64,000 bases of DNA from positions 6,387,754 through 6,451,753 of the forward strand of contig OX422191.1 in the NCBI GenBank assembly GCA_949130485.1. The letters run 5' to 3'. The number at the start of each line of letters is the position of its first letter. Position 1 is the stretch's first letter. The notes under the pieces are model-generated. The model was not told the origin of the DNA and ran no database searches. It saw nothing but the letters and a program-made list of their open reading frames with translations. The stretch is from Agelas oroides (Eukaryota > Porifera > Demospongiae > Agelasida > Agelasidae). Of the stretch, positions 1-9,610 are shown in pieces. The position numbers and the translations under genes are program-made.

Positions 1-925
1 CATTCTATGTGCTCTAGCCTGGAACCTAAAATACCATGCTATGTTGTTATTCAGATGCTGAGCGTTAGGTAGTGCAGGAGGGAGTGAGACAAAAGTGGCC
101 TATTGATTGAAGATGCTGGCACACACTGGTTGTGCGGAATGTCACATGTTGTAAATGTCATTAGACTTGTGATAAAACCTGTACTCAAGTGTAACTGATT
201 TACCAGACCTATTTTCCTCCAGCTGCTTATTTACTGTTAGCATTTAGCACTGTATGTTGTTGATTGAGTCATTTCTCAAAGACTGCTGTATAGTTGCCAG
301 TTTTTGTGACATATTCCATCACTGTAATTAGCATAAGGTAGACGAGATATTTATGGGACACATAACTATTTTCTTCTATCACTACCACAAGAAAAGTGAT
401 AGAAAGTTGACAGTACACACAAAGACTAATAAGTAGCACCTTCACTAGCCCCACGATTTGCTTGCACAGTTACTTGTTTTTTTTTTATGGGTTTAAAACT
501 CTTTAGGGCCTATATTTATTTTGAAAATTTTCTCAACGTGATATAGCTGCTTGCAACTGTACTGAAACTGCACGTAGCAATCTCCATCGTGCCCTACTGC
601 AATAGTTAGAGCTTGCCCAAACCTCGGGGGTATGTCCCGGTAGTTATTTGTAATGATTGTTATCCTAGGCAGGAAGAGGTGGGGTGTAAGGGGTAGGGCG
701 ATCATCGAGATAGCCACGCGGTAAGCGTGCAAGTCATGGCTCGATAGAACGATCTGTTTTCTTGTTCACCGCCGCTGTGAGCCTTGCTGCTGAAGAAAAC
801 AGGGTTACAGCAACTCACATCAGGAGCGTTACTCCAGGTAAGCGTAAAACGAAGGCTTGTTGGACACTTATCTATGTCGAAACAGCTGCTTGCTCTGATG
901 CTCAGTACCTTAGCCCGCCCTTATT
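1..925. other. no recognisable gene
   Basis: AT-rich sequence with only short, uncharacteristic open frames on both strands. A minus-strand frame at 493-732 (79 residues) was examined and matches nothing I recognise. No repeat or RNA gene was seen. Confidence 0.5.
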
Positions 926-1009
926 CAGGGCCGTAGCCATCAAATTTGGAGTGGTCAGGTGAGTGGTGCGTGCGTAAGCGCGCAACAGGTAGGGTGGTCT
1001 GGGGGCATG

Positions 1010-1027
1010 CCCCCCCCCCCCCCCCCC
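1010..1027. repeat. poly(C) run of 18
   Basis: Homopolymer following GGGGGCATGC, so the local sequence can fold back as G5/C5. It lies inside the 926-1448 element and is prone to length change. Confidence 0.95.
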
Positions 1028-1220
1028 AGAAAAATGTTGGAATTTAGAGGCTATGAGGTTGCTTCTGAGACCATTTTTGGATCAAAATGATGCTTCTCGG
1101 AGGCCAGACGACAGAGTTGATCATCTACCCTTTCTGCCCGTTGCACCATATAGTACTGCATGGTTTCGGCTTTCCGATTGTTCGCTAATCTCACAAGCCA
1201 CACCCTTCGCAGATCATTCG

Positions 1221-1268
1221 GTTGGAAGAACGGAAAATTGTTGGAAGAACAGAAAATTGTTGGAAGAC
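1221..1268. repeat. 19-bp tandem repeat, about 2.5 units
   Basis: Units begin GTTGGAAGAACGGAAAATT and repeat at 1221, 1240 and 1259 (partial) with one substitution. It lies inside the short DNA element. Confidence 0.85.
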
Positions 1269-1747
1269 TCGGTCTTTCGCACTGTTCGCAGCCATCTCGT
1301 ATTATGTTGCAACATGTCACCACGCTGTGTGCGGGCCATGGGCGTTTGCCGAGCATTGGCCCTATTTGGCGACGCCAAGCAAGCCATGGGTGAGGGAAAA
1401 GGTGGTCCGGTTGAAACCGGACTAACCGGACCGGTGGCTACGGCCCTGTTATTACTACAGTTTCAGAGAGTGGAAGCACTAACAAATTTCCAGCAATAAT
1501 GTCAGTTCTTTGTCGCACATGGCTACCGAGTAAGAAGCCACAAAACGGTACTACGTTAGTTGCACGGATATATCCGCTATCGGCCTTAAAGGGTTAAGCG
1601 TGTACAAATGTACATGGTTACAAACAGCAATTACAAGACATGGTATGTATTATGGGACATCAACAACAATAATAGAGCAGACTTTTCAACAACAAACAAA
1701 CTCAAGAGGAACTTCAGAACATGACTTTGGTTCTCATTTCAGTAGAT

Positions 1748-2500
1748 CTAAAAGTCCTCATTGCATTGCTCACAGAAGTACTGATCTGGAATATCATTTT
1801 CACTAGGTATTGTAGTGCAGTCCAGATCAAACCACACACTGCAACCATCACAACATACCCACATAGAGTCATCCTCTCCATACAAGAGACCACACTTAGG
1901 GCATTGTGCATCGCTTTCATCTTCAGATTCTGTGCTCAGCTGTTTGGAGATAGAGAGTGCTTCAAATCTTTCCTCTTCCTTTTCTTTCTTTTTCTGTTCT
2001 CTCGCCAATTTTCGTGCCTTCTTCAATGCTTCTTTCTCAGCTTTCTCCTTTTCCACTCCTTTGAGTTCCTCTAATACTTCTGTGTCAGTAATGACCCTTT
2101 ACCTTGTTGTTGAGGGCTGGCTTTCTCTTTCATTTTGAGTGTTTTGACTTAGGTTCTGGCAGAACAAGTACCTCACTCCGGATTTTTGAAGAACTGCTGC
2201 TGCATGTGGAACGAGTTTCAAAAGAATGAGGTGATGTAGGGGTTTGAAGTAGTCGACTTGGGAGCATTAGTGACAATGGAACCCCTGGAGGTGGTGTTTG
2301 TTTAAGCTCTGACAGTCAGTACTCAAAAGAGATGGATTAGAAGCAGGAAACTTGCTGGCAGCATCAGGGTGATTGATCCTAAGCCAAGCTACATACCTAG
2401 AATCATGTAGATCATATCCTTCTTCGTAACGTTTTTGGTAACAAGCTTGCTCTTCTGGTGTGAAGACAGGAGGTGAATTCTCATCAACTACTGACTACTT
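1748..2500 (-). pseudogene. C-terminal remnant of a pogo/Tigger-like DDE transposase with a PHD-type zinc finger
   Basis: Read on the minus strand from about 2500 down, the sequence gives FTPEEQACYQKRYEEGYDL followed by a WLRINHP block. Next come LVLPEPKSK and ITDTEVLEELK, then a charged Lys/Glu helix (about 2056-1960). It ends in a C4xC3 zinc finger at about 1904-1751 (CPKC, CCDGC, DC, CEQC). This order is the usual C-terminal tail of pogo/Tigger-type transposases in sponges and cnidarians (family knowledge). The pieces lie in different frames and there are stops between them, so the gene is broken. The metal-binding His expected after the second Cys pair of a PHD finger is Asp here (WFDLDC). 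The catalytic DDE core is absent. It is separate from the Tigger copy at 49-53 kb. Confidence 0.6.
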
Positions 2501-2802
2501 GAAGCCATAAGAGTCTGTGGTAAGACTTGCAAGCACTCAGTTAACCGCATGTCATAACAAGATGACACGTGACCAATGATTGGCCATTCTCTAGTTAGTG
2601 CGTACTTCACCGAGCCCCACCCCTAATCACGAGCACCCTCTACGAACAAGCTCCTCTCTGTGAGGTTAGTTCATACACAGACTTCCGTGGAAATACTGTA
2701 AAGTGTCCCATAATACCAACTGTCCCATATTACTAGCACTTACCCTATAACCTGGCTATCATACCCATAAAACACCTCGTCTTAGCATGTTGGATTATAC
2801 GA

Positions 2803-2930
2803 GATGAAGAGTGAAAAGGCCAGCAGTCACCGGGAGTTGAACCCAGGACACCTCTGGCTTGAGCCGCCAGTGCTCTGCCACTGAGCCACGACAGCCGGAC
2901 ACAACCACCAACCCTCACAATCCTCCATAT
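2803..2930 (-). mobile_element. tRNA-derived SINE, minus strand
   Basis: On the minus strand an A-box-like TGGCTCAGTGGCAGAG is followed about 35 bp later by a B-box-like GGGTTCAACTCC, which is the internal Pol III promoter layout of tRNA genes. The intervening stems are imperfect, so I read it as a SINE head, not a functional tRNA. It forms an inverted pair with the copy at 2968-3092. Confidence 0.65.
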
Positions 2931-2967
2931 GTACTGCACAGGTGCCTCAGTTGCACATCTGGCAGCC

Positions 2968-3092
2968 ATATAGAGGATTGTGAGGGATGGTGATTGTCTG
3001 ACTGTCGTGGCTCAGTGCCAGAGCACTGGCGGGTCAAGCCAGAGGTGTCCTGGGTTCAACTCCCGGTGACTGCTGGCCTTTTCACTTTCCTC
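2968..3092 (+). mobile_element. tRNA-derived SINE, plus strand
   Basis: Same family as the copy at 2803-2930 but in the opposite orientation, with A-box TGGCTCAGTGCCAGAG and B-box GGGTTCAACTCC. The two copies are separated by 37 bp, so together they can fold into a hairpin of roughly 125-bp arms. Confidence 0.65.
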
Positions 3093-3663
3093 TATTTTCC
3101 CCTCATAACATCTAAATTCCTGTATTTCCAGCATGAGGCAAGACGCTGTGAGCAATACTTTGTTCATTGTTTCGTTGAATTACTGGCTGTAAATGGCACT
3201 ACCTTAGCTATGTGGTAGAGTTATGCTATTGCCCACACTGTTTTACCTTGCTGTTACCTACCTTTTGTTTGTTTCAACTTGTATCGACAGTCTTTCACTT
3301 CTTTCAGCTCCCTGAGCTCATGTCAGACTGCCACTCACTCTATCAACAGCCATGTGAACGCATAATATTTGGCATTTTTGTCGCTCTGGTAGTGCAAAAA
3401 GTTTACAGTGGAAACGGCCCATTTTCACATATTTTGTGTAAGTTTCTTCGGGCTATCCACCGATATATACATCGTCCAGAATGGTCCAGGCGAAACAAAT
3501 GTTCCAAATTTTAGTGCAGGGGTGTCGATTGAGTTTCGCGTGACAACGTTGATAGAAGCCGCTTGTACGCCGCCTAGCCTCACCCAACGCCGAACAAAAG
3601 TGGATTTCTGAAAGTACAGGTGTCATTCTATAAAAATGGGCGCAAGTTCGGCTTGAATCTACC
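3093..3663. other. upstream region of the Ig-repeat gene
   Basis: No coding signal was recognised. It contains the probable promoter of the Ig-repeat gene, but I cannot point to a TATA box or a clear initiator. Confidence 0.4.
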
Positions 3664-3700
3664 ATGGCTGGAGAGAGCTGGCTCTTAGAAAAGGCAGGAA
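3664..3700 (+). CDS. Candidate first coding exon of the Ig-repeat gene
   Basis: ATG in ACCATGG context, 37 nt, donor GTAAGC at 3701, ending in phase 1 as exon 2 requires. It encodes MAGESWLLEKAG, which is not a signal peptide. An undetected upstream exon with a signal peptide is the alternative. Confidence 0.4.
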
Positions 3701-6700
3701 GTAAGCGGCATGCTAATTACACGTTGGAATGAAGCCTCCCGGGCACTTCCTGTTCTTGCTTTAAAATCCAATTATCTGGACTGCTGGCCTAACGACTGAA
3801 CATTATCATGACAACATGCTAACGATCAGTAGGTTAAGCCATATTTCTAACACTAATAACATTCTCTGTGGTGTTTGTACATGTAGCTGACTCTCCCAGA
3901 ATGGCGACCCATCTACAAGAATTAAAGGATGTTGTACAAGGTAAACCTGCAAAGTTTTCCATCCAAGCTAGTGGAACAGAACCACTCAACTACCGCTGGC
4001 AGTGGAAACCAGCTGAGGAGGGAGGTGGGAATGAAGAATGGCTGGAGTGTGACACAAAGTGGTGCAAAGGTGCTACACTGAGCATTGCCAAGGTGGAAAA
4101 GTCGAATGAAGGGAGCTACCGCTGTATTGTCAGCAACCTTGCTGGTAACCAGACCTCCATTGCAGCTAAACTCACTGTAGGTAAGAGTCTAGCATTTAAA
4201 ACATTGAGTTCTTAGCTACACTAGACTGCGCTCACTCAATTTTCTCATACATATAGTTGAGCCTCCAAAAATCGTCACCCATCCACAAGAATTAAAGGAG
4301 GTGGTTCAAGGGGAATCTGCCAAGTTTACCATCCAAGCTAGTGGAACAGAACCACTCAACTACTGCTGGGAGTGTAAACCAGCTGAGAAGGGTGGTGGGA
4401 GTGAAAAGTGGCAGCGGTGTCCTGCAAACTGGTTTGATGGTGCCACACTAACAATACCCAATGTGGACAAGTCGAACGAAGGGAGCTACCGCTGTGTTGT
4501 CAGAAACCATGTTGGTGAACAGACTTCTAATCCAGCTAAACTCGGTGTCGGTAAGAATCTAACGTTTCACACATATAGCTTAGCATGAGATAGCTGTCAC
4601 ACCCCCTACTACTTTTGTGTTTGTTCTACATGTAGTTCAGCCTCCAAGAATTGTCACCCATCCACAAGAGTTAAAGGAGGTTGCTGAAGGGAAATCTGCA
4701 AGGTTTTCCATCCAAGCTGCTGGAACAGAACCTCTCAACTACAAGTGGCAGTGGCAGCCTACTGTGGAAGGCTGTGCTAGTGAGCAGTGGGAGCCGTGTC
4801 GTGCAAAGTGGTCCAATGGTGTTACACTAACCATCCCCAAGGTGGAGAAGTCGAATGAAGGGAGTTACCGCTGTGTTGTAAGTAACTTTGCTGGTGATCA
4901 GGCTTCCAATCCAGCTGAACTCACTGTAGGTAAGAATGCAAGATTTAGCACACATCTGCGAGGTGTGTGTTGTACCTAACTGCGTATGTTTGTTGTGCAT
5001 ACAGCTGAACCTCCCAGAATCACTGATCATCCACAAAAATTGAAAGATGTCATTCCTGGGAAATCTGCTAAGTTTATAGTCCAAGCCACAGGCACAGAGC
5101 CTCTGAACTATAACTGGCAGTGGAAGCGAGATGAGAAGGGAAGTGGGAGTAAGGAATGGCAACCATGTGACGAAGGATGGTCTGATGGCGCTACCCTCAC
5201 CATTCCCAGTGTGCAGAAGCCCAATGAAGGGAGCTACCGCTGTGTTATCAGCAACCATGCTGGTACCCAGACTTCCAAAGCAGCTCAACTAAGTGTTGGT
5301 AAGTCACTGGACAAATTCTGCAGCCGCAGTATATATGGATGTGTCACTACTACTCTCAACATTCCCTGTGCTGTCTGTACATGTAGCTGACCCTCCCAGA
5401 ATCACCACTCATCCAGAAGAGTTAAAGGATGTTGCACAAGGTAAACCTGCAAAGTTTTCCATGCAAGCTAGTGGGACAGAAGTGCTCAACTACCGCTGGC
5501 AGTGGAAGCCAGCTGAGGAGGGAAGTGGGAATGAAGAATGGCAGGAGTGTGACACAAAGTGGTGCAAGGGTGCTACACTAAGCATTGCCAAGGTGGAAAA
5601 GTCGAATGAAGGGAGTTACCGCTGTGTTGTCAGCAACTTTGCTGGTAACCAGACCTCAGTTCCGGCTAATCTCACTGTTGGTAAGGATCCAACATTTAAA
5701 GCATTGTACTCTTAGTTACAGCTTCAGAAAGTGATGTGTGTCAAATTTGTTTGTTTTCATGTATATCTATAGTTGAGCCTCCCAGAATCACTACTCATCC
5801 AGAAGACTTAAAGGATTCTGTTGCATGGAAACCTGCAAGGTTTACTATCCAAGCCATTGGAACAGAGCCACTGAACTATAACTGGCAGTGGAAGCCAGCT
5901 GGGAGTAAGGAATGGCTGTCATGCGATGTAGGGTGGTGTGATGGCACTATTCTCATCATCCCCAGTGTGCAAAAGTTTAATGAAGGGAAATACCGCTGTG
6001 TTACCAGCAACAGTGCTGGTTCCCAGATTTCCAAAGCAGCTCAGCTTAGTGTTGGTAAGGATCCAATGTTTAAATTCTACATCCAGAGTGTGAAGTGTTT
6101 ATTAGTTTGAACATGCCAATGAAAGCACCCAACTGTCATTGGACAGTTTGCTAATATTATCAGAGGGTAGAATCTGGGCATATGACTACTCTCCAATGTC
6201 TCTATTTTGTTTCTACAATGTAGTTGAGCCTCCCAGAATCACCACTCATCCACAAGATGTAAAGAATGTTGTTCGGGGAAAAGCTGCCAAGTTTACCACT
6301 GAAGCCACTGGGACAGAACCTCTAAAATATAACTGGCAGTGGAAAGCAGCTGAGAAGGAAAGCGGGAGTAAGGAGTGGCAGCCATGTACTGCAGAGTGGT
6401 CTGATGGCACTACCCTCACCATCCCCAGTGTGCAGAAGCTCAATGAAGGGAGCTACCGCTGTGTTATCAGCAACTTTGTTGATACGCAGCTTTCCGAAGC
6501 TGCACAACTTACTGTTGGTAAATTAATAAGTCTATCCTAAAACTGTCTAAGGAAATAGGACTTCACCATGCAAGCGTGTTATTATTGGCCATTTGAATAG
6601 ATAGCCAAGAAAGCACTCCATAGTGAGCAGGCTTTGTCACTAGGGGAGTTTGGGCACTACAGTGCACTCACTCAATTTGTCTTATGCTATGGTCTCGTGA

Positions 6701-8471
6701 AAGAATGCCCACCCTCAAAAGAGCGCCCACCCCCTACTTTTGGCCCAATTTTTTCTGTATATGGTCAAAGGTTACTCCAATTAGCACCTATCCAGAGCTC
6801 ATGGTGACATAACTAGTGCTGTTCAGAGTGTTTATGCCCTCAGGCCTTGACTTCAAAGCTGCCGGTGGCTCCATTGTACGATATTGTCCAGTTACCGTAT
6901 TGCCTCGAAAGTAAGACCACCCCCCCCCCCCCCCCTTTTCAGGCTCAAATTTCTTGCACAGGTTAAATTGCCTCTAGTAAACGCCCACCACTTCCTAACA
7001 TGCACGTGCAAGTATTCAATAACTGGTCAAAACCAGACAGAAGCAAGTAAAATCTTTTGTGAGTGTAGTGGCTTTAAAAAAGCTGGTAGAGTGTAGAAAC
7101 AGCTCTATTAGTGGAAGATAGCTTGTAGTTTTTCATGGTGTGATGTCTTCCCAGTGAAAGTATAAATGCAATGAACTACCAATCCTTTGCCTTCGATTTC
7201 TAACCATCTTCGGTGATCAGTGACTTCACAGACCACCTGATTATGTCTCTTCTGAAGGAAGTACCACACTGTTGTGGCAATTTCTCGTGGCAGGTGCCCA
7301 ACAATTTGTCTGCTTATCAGCACAGCCACGGCAATATTCAGTGGTGGGCGTTTGCTCGAGGTTACTTGAGATCCTCGATTGTAAGCCCACCCCCCTCTTT
7401 GAGTAGGAAGTTGTGTGCAAAAAGGGTGGGCGTACTTTCGAGGCAATACGGTATTTCCTTTGAAGGCATCAAGTTGCTGTTAACATGACATGGGCGCTCT
7501 TTCATAGTTTAATGCGGCAACACTTGAAAGAGGGACCATCGCCCTCTTTGACAGACTTCCCATGGGCACTCTTTCGCGAGACTACAGTACATGTAGTTGA
7601 GCCTCCGAAAATTATCACCCTAGAATTAAAGGCTGTCATTCAAGGAGAATCTGCCAAGTTTACCATCCAAGCTAGTGGAACAGAACCACTCAACTACCAC
7701 TGGCAGTGGAAACCAGCTGAGGGGGGAAATAGGAGTGAGAAGTGGCAGCGGTGTCCTGCGAAGTGGTCTGATGGTGCCACACTAACCGTGCCCAAAGTGG
7801 AGGAGTCGAAGGAAGGGAGCTACCGCTGTGTTGTCAGCAACGATGCTGGAGAACAGACCTCGAATCCAGCCGAACTTACCATTGGTACGTAAGGATCCAA
7901 TATGTAAGAATTGATATTCACCAAACCTACTTTTTCTGTACATTTAGCTGAACCTCCCAGAATCACAACGAACCCCCAAAACCTGAAAGCTGGTCAAGGG
8001 GAAAATGCCAAATTTACCACTCATGCCATTGGAACAGAACCTCTGAATTACAAATGGGAGTGGAAACCTGCTGTGAATGACAATGGAAGTAAGAATTGGC
8101 AGCCGTGTGATGCAAAGTGGTCCAACGATGCTACACTAACAATTCCCGAAGTGGACATTTGCAATAAAGGGAGCTACCGCTGTGTTGTCAGCAACTTAGC
8201 TGGTAGCCAGACCTCCAAACCAGCTAAACTTGAGGTTAGTACTAACCTTTTGATGCAATTAATATACTCAAATTTACACTTCAGGCTATTACTTACCAAA
8301 AATGTTAAATTCAATGTCAACTGAACAGATGCTATATGCATTTGTGCATTGTCATTTTGTTATTGCCACCATTTATAGAAATGTGTGCAATTTTTCTTTT
8401 TTCAAATTACAGCTGGTGTTGAGTGGAAATTAATTATTGGATTAGTCGGCATAGAGGAGCTGTTGCTTTAA
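3664..8471 (+). CDS. Multi-exon protein made of nine tandem Ig-like domains
   Basis: Spliced model: 3664-3700, 3887-4180, 4257-4550, 4636-4929, 5005-5298, 5387-5680, 5773-6054, 6224-6517, 7597-7884, 7948-8238, 8413-8471. These total 2,721 nt, a whole number of codons (906 residues). Every domain exon is flanked by AG...GT, starts and ends in phase 1, and is 282-294 nt. Each encodes one I-set-like domain: an EPPRI start, GTEPLNY.W in strand C, a conserved W..C in the C'-E region, LTIP.V, and NEGSYRC in strand F. The usual strand-B Cys is absent in all nine. The proposed first exon begins ACCATGG (good Kozak context) and encodes 12 residues without a signal peptide; its donor AA|GTAAGC has the required phase. 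The last exon encodes about 19 residues and has no clear membrane anchor. The domain exons are strongly supported, the two end exons less so. Function is unknown; binding or recognition is an inference from the fold. Confidence 0.75.
3887..4180 (+). CDS. Ig exon 1 of 9
   Basis: Acceptor TGTAG at 3882-3886, donor GTAAGA at 4181, 294 nt. Together with its upstream intron it closely matches the exon at 5387-5680, so these two are a recent pair. It carries an additional Cys in KWCKG. Confidence 0.85.
4257..4550 (+). CDS. Ig exon 2 of 9
   Basis: Acceptor ATATAG, donor GTAAGA, 294 nt. Strand C reads YCWECK, giving two extra Cys in addition to the conserved W..C and YRC. Confidence 0.85.
4636..4929 (+). 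CDS. Ig exon 3 of 9
   Basis: Acceptor TGTAG, donor GTAAGA, 294 nt. The domain opens VQPPRI. Core Trp, W..C and YRC residues are kept. Confidence 0.85.
5005..5298 (+). CDS. Ig exon 4 of 9
   Basis: Acceptor ACAG, donor GTAAGT, 294 nt. It belongs to a subgroup with the exons at 5773 and 6224 that share IPSVQK before the F strand. Confidence 0.85.
5387..5680 (+). CDS. Ig exon 5 of 9
   Basis: Acceptor TGTAG, donor GTAAGG, 294 nt. Near-duplicate of the 3887-4180 exon, including the KWCKG extra Cys and similar intron sequence just upstream. Confidence 0.85.
5773..6054 (+). CDS. Ig exon 6 of 9
   Basis: Acceptor TATAG, donor GTAAGG, 282 nt. It is four codons shorter because the glycine-rich C-C' loop (the EKGSG of its sisters) is missing. 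The frame is kept. Confidence 0.85.
6224..6517 (+). CDS. Ig exon 7 of 9
   Basis: Acceptor TGTAG, 294 nt. The donor GTAAAT is weaker than in the other exons and opens the unusually long 1,079-bp intron that contains the MITE. Confidence 0.8.
6895..7451. mobile_element. TA-flanked MITE in an intron
   Basis: Begins CCGTATTGCCTCGAAAGTA and ends with its exact reverse complement, a 19-bp perfect TIR extending to about 30 bp with few mismatches. TA lies on both sides (6893-6894 and 7452-7453), as in Tc1/mariner-type insertions. It has a poly(C) tract near 6910 and no transposase frame. It sits between Ig exons 7 and 8 and accounts for most of that long intron. Confidence 0.8.
7597..7884 (+). CDS. 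Ig exon 8 of 9
   Basis: Acceptor TGTAG, donor GTACGT, 288 nt. The HPQ that follows the first strand in the sister domains has been reduced by two codons (IITLELK). Otherwise it is closest to the exon at 4257. Confidence 0.8.
7948..8238 (+). CDS. Ig exon 9 of 9
   Basis: Acceptor TTTAG, 291 nt. The phase-1 donor that fits the family is the weak GTACTA at 8239; the stronger-looking GTTAGT at 8235 would break the frame. Reading through the donor instead would add 28 residues before a stop. Confidence 0.7.
8413..8471 (+). CDS. Candidate last exon of the Ig-repeat gene
   Basis: A TTACAG acceptor leads in phase 1 into about 19 codons (GVEWKLIIGLVGIEELLL) and TAA. The segment is mildly hydrophobic but too short and acidic for a convincing membrane anchor. 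Confidence 0.5.
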
Positions 8472-8923
8472 ATTAACAACACCTGCAGACAACTATATTT
8501 TTAGACTTGTGTAAAGTCATTAGTCCTATGCACACATGTTGTTAAGCTATCAGTTTTGTTCATCTGTTAGTCTGTATGCAAAGATGAAAAAATTGTACAT
8601 TTACATGGTAAGATGATTTCTTTACCGAGCATAAACATTACAACTGTATATGTAGTTATGTCCTTTATTTAAGTAGTTTCATTTTCTGAAATTTGAGTGC
8701 TTTCCTGATAAACATGGGTATTTTCTGCTCTTTGCTTATGGTTAACAACTTAATTACATCAGGAGCTGTGTACACATGAATTCTAGACTCACAACGTGTG
8801 TTTGTATCAGACTATACACAGTTATAGTATGCAGCCTGAAAATGAGGTTAGTTGTTTGATTACAAAACCTCTTGAAGTGACAATGTTATAGGTAGCTACA
8901 AATGGATGCAGAAGTGTGTAGTA

Positions 8924-8929
8924 AATAAA
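8924..8929 (+). promoter_or_regulatory. AATAAA, possible polyadenylation signal of the Ig-repeat gene
   Basis: Canonical hexamer about 450 bp beyond the TAA, in AT-rich sequence. No closer canonical hexamer was seen. Confidence 0.35.
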
Positions 8930-9067
8930 TTTGATTTTCATGCATGCAGACCATTACTATCCATCCTAATCTTACTAGATGATCAGTTTGAGTGGTGGTC
9001 CTAAATATTATAAAGCGTTACATGACATACATGAATAAAACACTAAGAACGAAATTAACATGTAGGA

Positions 9068-9250
9068 ATGGCATGCCAAAAACTATACAAACCAGGTAGG
9101 GATGATGTAAAAGTGGAGACAAATATACAAATCCCTATCCCTACACCTTTATTTTTGCTACAGTTTGCACTCTATGTGAAATAGATGCAGAGATAAGGCT
9201 TTATCTTCATTTTACATAATTCCTACCTAGTTTACTTTTTGGCATGTCAT
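9068..9250. mobile_element. Small hairpin MITE
   Basis: The left end (ATGGCATGCCAAAAACTA...) and right end (...TTTACTTTTTGGCATGTCAT) are imperfect inverted repeats over about 40 bp, including AGGTAGG and ATGTAAAA blocks. It is 183 bp and has no coding sequence. Confidence 0.6.
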
Positions 9251-9574
9251 CCTTATGTCTTGTAATCTACTGGTATTTTTTTTTTGCTGGTTACAATGTG
9301 ATGCAAGAGTGAAGTGTAACCACAGCTCCAGAACGTGAAATAGCACTTTAGTAGCCATTTAGAATAAGTCAAAGCATGTGTAATAAGTCATGCAGTGTAA
9401 CATTGCCAGCTAGAATCTGATGAAGGTCCAACCATTCCCTGTACCAAGTTTCAGGCAACCCTTTTTGTCAACGTAGATTTTGATCATGATGACATGACCA
9501 CTAAGTAAAATTCCTAAGGTCGGCTATATACCCTTGGGTATGTATGGCTTACTTTTACTGTAAGCTCCCGAGAG

Positions 9575-9610
9575 CCCCCTTCCCACTTTGAGTCAAAAGT
9601 GGGGAGGGGG
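9575..9610. repeat. G/C-rich hairpin
   Basis: CCCCCTTCCCACTTTGA pairs with the following TCAAAAGTGGGGAGGGGG across almost no loop, with small bulges. Confidence 0.6.

Larger units (their letters stand above)
926..1448. mobile_element. Short non-autonomous DNA transposon with CAGGG...CCCTG ends
   Basis: The element starts CAGGGCCGTAGCCA (926-939) and ends with the exact reverse complement (1435-1448), a perfect 14-bp terminal inverted repeat. TTATT lies directly outside both ends (921-925 and 1449-1453), consistent with a short target-site duplication. CAG/CTG termini recall hAT-type elements, but those normally make 8-bp duplications, so the superfamily is unsettled. The interior (523 bp) holds a run of 18 C and a 19-bp tandem repeat. 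The open frames inside are not protein-like, so no transposase is encoded. Confidence 0.65.

Noticed and set aside
2815..2897. Possible tRNA gene (A and B boxes)
   Set aside because: Boxes are good but the acceptor and anticodon stems do not pair properly, and a second inverted copy with similar flanks indicates a SINE.
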